DNA of 64,000 nucleotides from Paenibacillus sonchi (GTDB lineage Bacteria > Bacillota > Bacilli > Paenibacillales > Paenibacillaceae), in the NCBI RefSeq assembly GCF_016772475.1, contig NZ_CP068595.1, forward strand, positions 3,782,001 through 3,846,000, read 5' to 3'. The stretch's first letter is position 1. The number at the start of each line of letters is the position of its first letter. The notes below the pieces were generated by a model, which had not been told where the DNA came from, ran no database searches, and saw nothing but the letters and a program-made list of their open reading frames with translations. The translations under genes were made by a program, and so were the position numbers. Below, in pieces: positions 56,229-64,000 of this stretch.

Positions 56229-59200
56229 ATGCATCGAACGATCCAGACCCCTAGGGATGAAATCGAGGAAAAGCTCAAAGCGGTTTGGAGAGAAGTCCTT
56301 CAAATCGATGAGGTTGGGATAAACGATCATTTTTTCGAAGTGGGCGGCCATTCATTAAAAGCCTTAGAGCTTGAGGTCAGAATTGGAATCGAGTTCGATA
56401 CCGAAATCTCCCTGGAGAATATTTTTGGACACCTGACGATCAAGGAGCTTGCTGACTATATTTGCAGTTCAGAGAAAGACAAGCTCTCAGTCATTAAACC
56501 TGCCTTGGAAAGAGCCTATTACCCGGTTTCCTGGACACAAAAAAACATGTATTTCTCCACGGCCAGCGGTATAGAGCAGTATGTCATGGATATGCGCAAA
56601 CTGGATGATGACCTTGACCCGGACGATCTGGAGCAGGCCTTCTACACTATCATTAAGCGGCACCGGTTGCTGCGGACTACATTCGAGATCAGAGATGAGG
56701 AAGTCGTGCAAAGGGTGCATGACGAAACCGAGTGGTTCCGGGTCAGGGTCTGGGAAGCGCCTCAGGAGAAAGAACGGCAGGAGGCATTTATCCGCAATTG
56801 TGTAGGGGAATTCGACAGGCCCTATTCGCTCCATGAGCTTCCTCTGTTTCGTATTGGACTTATTCGTGTCCCCCAACAAGGCTGTCTGCTGCTTATCCAT
56901 TTTCATCATATTATCTTTGATGCGTATTCCATTAAGCTGGTGTATCAGGAACTGGAATGCATCCGGCAGGGAAAACTGCTGCCGCCGCTCCATCTGCAAT
57001 ATGCCGATTATTGCCTATGGCAAAAGGAGATGGAAGCAACCGGGGAGTATGAAAAAAGACGGGCCTTCTGGCTGGATAGGTTTGCCGGTGAACATCCGCA
57101 ATTGAATTTACCGTTTGACCGACCGCGCTCCAATCGTTTGATATCGGCCTACGGAGTCCGGAATATCCGTCTGAAGCGCGTGCTTATTGAACAAATCTAT
57201 AATACAGCCACCCGTTATCAGGCCACTCCGAGTATTTTTTTGACCGCCGTGTACGGGTTGCTTCTCTCTAAATATACTGCACAGTCCGATATTTCGCTCG
57301 GGGTACTCTCCTCTCGCAGGTACAACGGATTAGAGAACAGCATCGGTGTGTTTATTCGTCCGTTACCCATCCGGTTTCAGGTGGCTGCGGATCAGACCTT
57401 TTCCGGATATCTGGAACAGGTAAAGAAACAATTCATCGGCGTACTTGAGCACCAGGAATGCGATGTCAATGAAATAGAGGAAGAGATTTGCCGCCAGAAA
57501 GGGGTCTCCAGGACAGAACACCCGCTGTATCGTGTCTCATTAAATTTTCATACAGAGCTGGAATCGATATTAGAATCACTTATCCCTGGGGAAGACGATG
57601 TGGTGCAGACCCGGAATACGCTGGATATCGCCTGCGGCTTCTACATGCTCGATGGCGGGGACGCGTGCCTGAACATGGAATACAATCTTGAGTTGTTTGA
57701 TCCCGGCACGATAGAGCGAATGGGGGACCACTTTATGGGACTGCTGGAAGCGGTCCTGTCAGAACCGGAGCGCAAGGTGGGCCGGTTCAGTCTGCTGTCA
57801 CACGAAGAGCTGCACCAGATTATGCATATATTTAACGATACCGCCTCAGAGCTTGCCGTGGAGCAAACCTTGCAGGCGGTTTTTGAACAGCAGGCAGAGA
57901 AATCCGGAGACAGCATTGCGGTCAAATATAAGGATCGCTCGCTCACGTACCGGGAACTGAACCAAAGGTCCAACCAATTGTCGCGGGTGCTTATGGATAA
58001 TGGGGTGGGTGCCGGTTCGGTTGTCGGAATATGGCTGGAGCGGTCCCTTGAGATGATGGTCGGCCTCCTGGCGATTCTGAAGGCAGGGGAGCATACCTGC
58101 CAATAGGTCCGGACTATCCGCCGGATCGGGTGTCCTTTGTATTGGAGGATAGTCAGGCAGGAGTTGTACTTATTGATTCGGCAACCAGGCCGGACGGCCT
58201 GAAACCGGAATGCCGGTGGCTCAATATCCAAGATCCGGCGCTCTACCAGGGAGACGATAGCAATCCCGCACCGCGAAGCGGACCCGGAGATCTGGCATAC
58301 ATTATCTATACTTCCGGCTCCACTGGTACGCCCAAAGGGGTCATGGTCGAGCATCGTTCCGTGATCAACCGGATTGCCTGGATGCACAGGCAGTTTCCGA
58401 TCGGAGAAGCGGACTGTATCCTCCAAAAGACACCCTATACATTTGATGTTTCCGTTTGGGAGCTTTTCGGCTGGTATTATAACGGGGCCAGCCTTTGTTT
58501 TTTGCCGCCCGGCACGGAAAAGGACCCTGAAATGCTCTTGGCAACGATTGCCCGTGAACAGATTACGCTCGTACACTTTGTCCCCTCACTGCTGAACGGC
58601 CTTCTGTCCTATGTGGGGCCGCGTATGGCAGCGGAGGGGGAACGGCTGTCCAGTCTGCGTTACCTGTTCGTGAGCGGAGAAACGCTTCTTCCCGGCACCG
58701 TGAACCTGTTCAATCAAACCCTCTTTCCGGCCAACACCACCAGGCTGATCAATCTATACGGCCCGACGGAAGCCACTGTGGAGGTCTCGTGGTTTGATTG
58801 CTCCGCAGGCGCCAGGGAAAGTGAGTCCCATACCCACATCCCGATCGGGAAACCCATTGACAATATCCGCTTGTACATTGTTAACGGGGAAGATGAGCTG
58901 CAGCCCATCGGAGTTCCCGGCGAACTGCTTATTTCCGGAATTGGGGTCGCACGCGGTTATGTGAACCGCGCCGGTCTGACAGCGGACAAATTTTGTCAGG
59001 ACCCTTGGGTCAAAGGCAATCGAATATACCGGACAGGCGATTTGGCCCGTTGGATGCCGGATGGGAATATCGGGTACCTGGGCAGAATGGACGAACAGGT
59101 AAAAATCCGCGGGGTGCGCATCGAGCTGGGGGAAATCGAAAATACAGCGCTCCAATGGCATGAGGTTGAGGCTGCAGTTGCAGCCGTCAAGGAGATCAGC

Positions 59201-60521
59201 GCCGGGGATCAGGCGCTTTGCCTGTATTATGTGCCTAAGCACGGGCTGGACTCCGGGGAGTTGAGAAGCTATCTCGGCCAAAAGCTTCCGCGGCTGATGG
59301 TGCCGGATTATATCATGGAGGTTCCAAAGATTCCGCTCAATTCCAGCGGAAAAGCCGACAGGAAGCTTTTGCCGGTGCCGGAGATTGTAGCCAATCAGGC
59401 CGGAGACGAGCTGCCTGCAGATGAGATCGAGCTTAAGCTGGCAGAAATTTGCCGGGAAGTGCTGCATCTCGCAGCGGTTGGCGTCCGTACCAATCTGTTT
59501 TCGGTTGGAGCCAATTCCCTGCGGATTATCCTGATGGCAGCCAGAATCCGTCAAGAGATGGGGATAGATCTGCCGGTGAGCGAAGTTTATACGAAACAGA
59601 CGATTGCTGAAATAGCGGCATACATCCGGACTGAGGTTTCGCAAGCGCCATTAAGCAGTGAACATGATCTGATCCTGATCCATAAGGGGGCGCCGGAGGC
59701 TCCTTTTCTTTTTTATTCACGATATCAGCGGAAGCATCGACGCTTATTTCGGGCTTGCGGCCCGTCTGGGCGACAAGTATACCTGCTACGGTGTTCCGGC
59801 GGAGACCACCGGCCGTCAATGGCGGGACGGCGTCACTGTGGAGGAACTTGCCAAATCTTATCTTGCCAAAATCAAAAAAATTCAGGAGGACGGCCCGTAC
59901 TCGCTGGCCGGCTGGAGTTTGGGCGGCCTGCTGGCCTATGAGACCGCCAAGCAGATTGAAGCTGAAGGCGATGAGGTGAACATGCTCGCCTTGATTGATT
60001 CCTCCCACCCGGGAATGCATAAGCATCTGCAGACACCCGATGAGGCAGAAATTGAAAGCTTCAGGCGGCAGCTGGAGGGGGCACTGCCTGCTTTTGAATG
60101 GATAACCGGGCTGAGGGATGAAACCACATTATACGGTTTATACAAGAAGCTTGCCCGGCACATGGAAGAAAGCGGCCTTGGCTATGAGGCACTGGAAGCG
60201 CTGGTCCCCGTGGACATTATGCGGGCAATTCCAGCGTATGCGCAGCGCAACACAAACGACTTCTACCATTATGTGAATCTGTTTCTCGACCTGCAGAATG
60301 CCTATGTTCATTACAATCCGGCGCGAAAGGTATTCGCACAGGCGTATTTGATTAAGGCGGCAGAATCAAGAGGGGTCGAAGCGAACGGTTGGAACGCATT
60401 TTTTTACCGTCCCGTCATCTTCCGGGAAGTTGAAGGCGATCATTATTCTGTCTTCAGGGAACCGGATCTTGCCGGTTTAGCTGAAGTCTTTGAAACCGTA
60501 GGTGTTCAGGATACAGAGTAG
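56229..60521 (+). CDS. NRPS-I: PCP-C-A(Ser)-PCP-TE
   Basis: About 1431 residues after restoring a G at 58086-58089 and two Ts at 59709-59714. The ATG follows AAGGAGGAA by 8 bases, 27 bases after the aminotransferase. An N-terminal carrier (~10-85, GGHSLKA) has no adenylation domain of its own. C (~95-520) reads HHIIFDA, with Ala for the motif Gly. A (~550-1040) has YTSGSTG, NLYGPTE and YRTGD; I read the code as D-V-W-H-F-S-L-V-E-K, one residue from EntF, so serine is predicted with good confidence. PCP has GANSL. The type I thioesterase (~1150-1430) has PFLFFIHDISGS after repair, the nucleophile in GWSLGG and the His in EGDHYS. The layout is like an aryl carrier fused to EntF. It is the only assembly-line TE in the window. 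Confidence 0.9.
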
Positions 60522-60564
60522 CGGCAAAGCGTATGCCTATTTTACCGCCAAAGGAGAGCGAATC

Positions 60565-63500
60565 ATGAAACAGGAGCCTTCAGGTGTCGGCCATACAGAG
60601 GAACCTTTGCAAGTGCAGCCCGGGCAGCCGGCGTGTGACGGGCAAATTGGCGAATACTGGAATAACCTTATAGGCAACGGCATGCATGCGTTAAATATGC
60701 CATTGGATTATGTCCGTCCGGCTGCCAGAAGCTTTGCAGGAGAGGTTGTCATGCTCCGGACAAGCGGGGAGCTTGCGTACAGGCTGGAGCGCTTAGCGGA
60801 AAGCGAAGCGGTATCTGCCGGGACCGCGCTGCTTGCATGTTACATCTTGCTGCTCTCTAAATATACAGGACAGGATACCGTCTATGTCGGATGGGCTTGC
60901 GGTCCGGTTCAGCAGTCCGGCTGGGAAGGGGGCGCAGGCCTCACCGTTCTGGCGGGGCAAGTGAATTGGGCTGCAACTTGGCGGGAGTATGTAAATCGTA
61001 TTCAAGCTATTTGTGCGGAAGCCAGTAATCCCCGGCACACCCCTTATGCCGAAGTGGTGAAGAAGCTGGAACTTGACCGTGATCCAAGCAGAAACCCCCT
61101 GTTCGATGCCTTATTCCAGACGGGTGATGCCGAAACCGGTTTGGATAAATATGATTTTGCATTGATGCCCGAAAGTACAGAAGATGGAATTCTACTGAAA
61201 CTGGAGTATGATACAGCCCTGTTCTCGCAAGGTTCGATGGAGCGGTTCCTTCACCACTACGTGAATATAGTGGAACATATGACCGGTAACCTGGACCGGG
61301 AGCTGTCGGAGATCGATATGCTGTCGGAAGCAGAACGCAAGCGGCTGGTTCATGAATGGAACGGTACAGCGGTTCCCTATCCTTACGAAAAGAGCATCGC
61401 CATGCTGCTGGAGGAACAGGTTCTGAAGCGCCCGGAGGAGATTGCGGTTTCGCTGGGAGCGGAGCATTTGACCTACCGGCAGCTTCACGGGCAGTCCAAC
61501 CGCATCGCGCAGGCGCTTCACGCGAGGGGAATCGGGGAAGAGGACGTAGTAGCCGTCATGGCGGAGCGGTCCCTGGAGCTGGTGGCGGCTTTGCTTGGGG
61601 TGCTCAAGGCGGGAGCGGCCTACACTCCCGTTGATCCCGATTATCCGGCGGAGCGGCTCCGTTACTTGCTGCGCCATTCCCATGCGAAGCTGCTGCTTAT
61701 GCAGCACAAGTTCAGGGACCGTGCGGCAGTTGCCGAAGCCGAAGCTGATGCGAAAACTGAAGCCGAAGCCGAAGCTGGTGCTAAGGCTGAAACCGCAACC
61801 GAAGCCGAAACCGAAGCCGTGTCCATTGAGGACCTGCTGGCGGCGGAGCTGCCGGACGGAAACCTGCCGCTTGCCTACCGGCCCGAGCGGCTGATGTACG
61901 TGCTCTATACGTCAGGCTCGACAGGGAATCCGAAGGGGGCCATGATCCGTTCGCATTCGTTTGTCAATCTGCTCCACTGGTACACGCGGGAGTTCGCCTT
62001 CACCGCGAAGGACCGCATCCTGCAAATTGCCTCAGCCAGCTTCGATCTGGCGCAGAAAAATCTGTATGCAGCGCTGGTGGCCGGTGGACGGCTGGTGCTG
62101 TTCGAGCCGGGCCTGTACGATTACGAGCGCATGGCGGAGACCATCGAACGGGAAGGCATTACGGTGATTAACTGCACGCCCAGCGCATTCTACCCGCTGG
62201 TGGAGTGCGCGGCAGACGGCGGTTACCGCCAACTGAGCAGCCTGCGCGCAGTGTTTCTCGGCGGAGAACCGATCCATATGACCAAGCTGGGACCCTGGTT
62301 GCGCAGCGGGCAGTGCCGGGCAGAAATCATTAACACCTACGGCCCGACCGAGTGTACGGATATCGCTTCCTATTACCGGCTGCAGGCTGAAGACTGGACG
62401 GGCGGGGATGAGCTGCCCATCGGCAAACCGATTGACAACGTGCGGCTGTATGTGGTGGACTCAGAACTGAAGCTTGTCCCTGAAGGCGTGGAAGGGGAGC
62501 TGTGCATCGGGGGAGCCGGCGTAGGACGCGGCTACTATCATGCGCCGGAGTTGACGAAGGAACGCTTCGTGCACAGTGGCGACCTGCCGGAAGAGACGGT
62601 GTACCGGACAGGGGATATCGTGAAGCGGCGGCCGGACGGCAATGTGGTGTTCATCGGCCGGGTGGACCACCAGGTGAAGGTGCGGGGGTTCCGCATAGAG
62701 ATTGAGGAGATTGAGCGGAAGCTGCTGGACAGCCCCCGGGTACATGAAGCGGTGGTAACCGCCGGGCAGGATGCGGCGGGGGACACCACACTGTGCGCCT
62801 ATGTGGTGGCAGCACCCGGCACCACCGCAGAGCAGGTGCGCGGGGAGCTGGAAGAGCAGCTGCCCGCCTATATGGTTCCGCAGCACGTGGTGCTGCTGGA
62901 GGCCATGCCGCTGACGCCCAACGGAAAGATAGACCGCCGGGCATTGCCGGAACCGGTCGGGAGAACCGGTGCAGACGGGGACGATGCCGCACTCACGGAC
63001 GAGATCGAGCAGCAGTTGGCCATGCTCTGGCAGGAGGTGCTGGGCGTGGGGGGATCGGCCCGGAGGATAACTTCTTCCGCCTGGGCGGCCACTCCCTGAA
63101 GGCGATTGCGCTGCTTGCCCGCATCAAGAAGGCGTTCGGGGTCAGCCTCCCGATTCAGAAGCTGTTCCGGTCGCCGACGGTCCGGCAGCTTGCCGGGGAA
63201 TCCGGGAAGCGCCGAAGCAGCGCTTCATGTCCATCCCGCGGGCAGACCCGCAGCAGGCGTATTACCGCCTCTCGTCGCAGCAGGAGCGGCTGTACGTCCT
63301 GCAGCAATTCGAGGCGATCGGCACCGCCTACAATGTCACCTGGGCCGCGCAGGTGCAGGGACCGTTTGACCCGGTCCGCTGCGAGGCGGCGTTTGCGGCG
63401 GTCAGCCAGCGGCATGAATCGCTGCGGACCTGCTTCGAAATGATCGGCGATACTGTGGTCCAGCACGTGCGGCCCCGGGCCAGGGGATTTTTCGAGTATG

Positions 63501-64000
63501 AGGACGTGCCCGGCGGGGATCACCGTTCCCTGATCGGGCCGTTTGTCCGTCCGTTTGAACTGCGGACAGGCCCGCTGTTCCGCGTCAAGGTGGTGAGGAC
63601 AGGCCGCGAGGAGTATCTCCTGCTGCTGGACATGCATCACATGATCACCGACGGCGTGTCCCAGGATATCGTGCTGAAGGAGTTCACGGCGCTCTATGAA
63701 GGGGCGGTGCTGGAACCGCTGCGGATGCAGTACAAGGATTATGCCAGCTGGCAATCCGGGCAGAGCGGGACGGTGCGGGAGCAGGGACAGTATTGGCTGG
63801 AGCTGTTCCAAGGAGAACTGCCGGTGCTGGACCTGACGCCGGATTATCCCCGGCCCGTGGTGCAGAGCTTCGAAGGGGATAAGCTACACGCCCGGCTGGA
63901 CGCAGAGCGGACCGGAGAGGTGAAGCGGCTCGCGGAGGCCACGGACACGACCTTGTTCATCGTGCTGCTGGCCGCATATGATGTGCTGCTGCACAAATAT
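60565..64000 (+). CDS. NRPS-J: half C-A-PCP-C, cut by window end
   Basis: The gene starts at an ATG with AAGGAG 8 bases upstream and runs off the right edge; Gs are missing at 63048-63053 and 63204-63206. Residues ~20-240 match only the C-terminal lobe of a C domain (YILLLSKYTGQ, DRDPSRNPLFD) and lack HHxxxDG. A (~270-800) has YTSGSTG, NTYGPTE and YRTGD; I read the code as D-L-K-N-F-G-T-D-I-K and cannot name the substrate. An Ala/Glu-rich insert breaks the loop before core A3. PCP has LGGHSL. The next C starts at about 63240 and has HHMITDG. GC content here is visibly higher (about 60% or more) than in genes A to F. It could be a later part of the same line or a neighbouring cluster. Confidence 0.88.
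61732..61818 (+). repeat. GAAGCC-type low-complexity repeat inside an A domain
   Basis: Imperfect repeats of the hexamer gaagcc and variants encode about 29 residues that are nearly all Ala, Glu, Thr and Lys (EAEAEAGAKAETATEAETEA). They lie between the FRDRAAV strand and SIEDLL, in a surface loop ahead of core A3. The reading frame is kept, so it looks like a slippage-expanded flexible loop. Confidence 0.85.

Overview
This window is one plus-strand block of natural-product genes: a PKS/NRPS assembly line with an embedded aminosugar/AHBA-type supply cassette. Strong GGAGG ribosome sites, use of TTG and GTG starts, translationally coupled genes and a GC content of roughly 50-55% point to a Bacillota host. 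Paenibacillaceae (Paenibacillus or Brevibacillus) is my best guess, not a proof. I found no rRNA, tRNA, CRISPR array, insertion sequence or credible minus-strand gene.

Layout. Positions 1-1913 hold the C-terminal part of a BtrH-like acyltransferase, a free-standing ACP, a regulatory gap and a type II thioesterase, closed by a 16-bp hairpin. Eight PKS genes follow, called A to H here. A (2063) is KS-ATdegenerate-KR-DH-ACP-C-A-PCP. B (11135) is KS-ATdegenerate-KR-ACP. C (15422) is KS-AT-KR-ACP-C-A(Gly)-PCP plus half a C domain. A discrete trans-acting AT (23747) comes next. D (25013) and E (29758) are KS-DH-KR-ACP. F (34508) is KS-DH-KR-ACP-C-A-PCP. G (42480) and H (47119) are KS-DH-KR-ACP. D to H have no AT. 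A HAD phosphatase (10460) sits between A and B. After H come a second BtrH-like acyltransferase (51863), a sugar-nucleotide oxidoreductase (52994), a ROK sugar kinase (54080) and an AHBA-synthase/UDP-kanosamine aminotransferase homologue (55021). Then come NRPS-I (56229, PCP-C-A(Ser)-PCP-TE) and the start of NRPS-J (60565, half-C-A-PCP-C, cut by the window end).

How it may work. The RifL/K/M/N-like set should supply kanosamine or its 6-phosphate, an aminosugar in its own right and the nitrogen source for 3-amino-5-hydroxybenzoate (AHBA). The PKS genes build a reduced, partly unsaturated chain with at least three amino-acid-type insertions. The BtrH-like enzymes are good candidates for moving an acyl group from an ACP to an amine. 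Genes A and B carry dead AT remnants, C keeps an AT with an active serine, and D to H depend on the trans-AT gene placed exactly at the C/D boundary. One operon therefore seems to hold a cis-AT line that is turning into a trans-AT line.

Caution. Ten reading frames are broken at 17 sites, and all but one of the breaks fall in a homopolymer run of three or more bases that looks one base short (two at one site). I treat these as sequencing deletions and annotate the genes as continuous; stated protein lengths assume the lost bases are restored. All domain borders are by eye.
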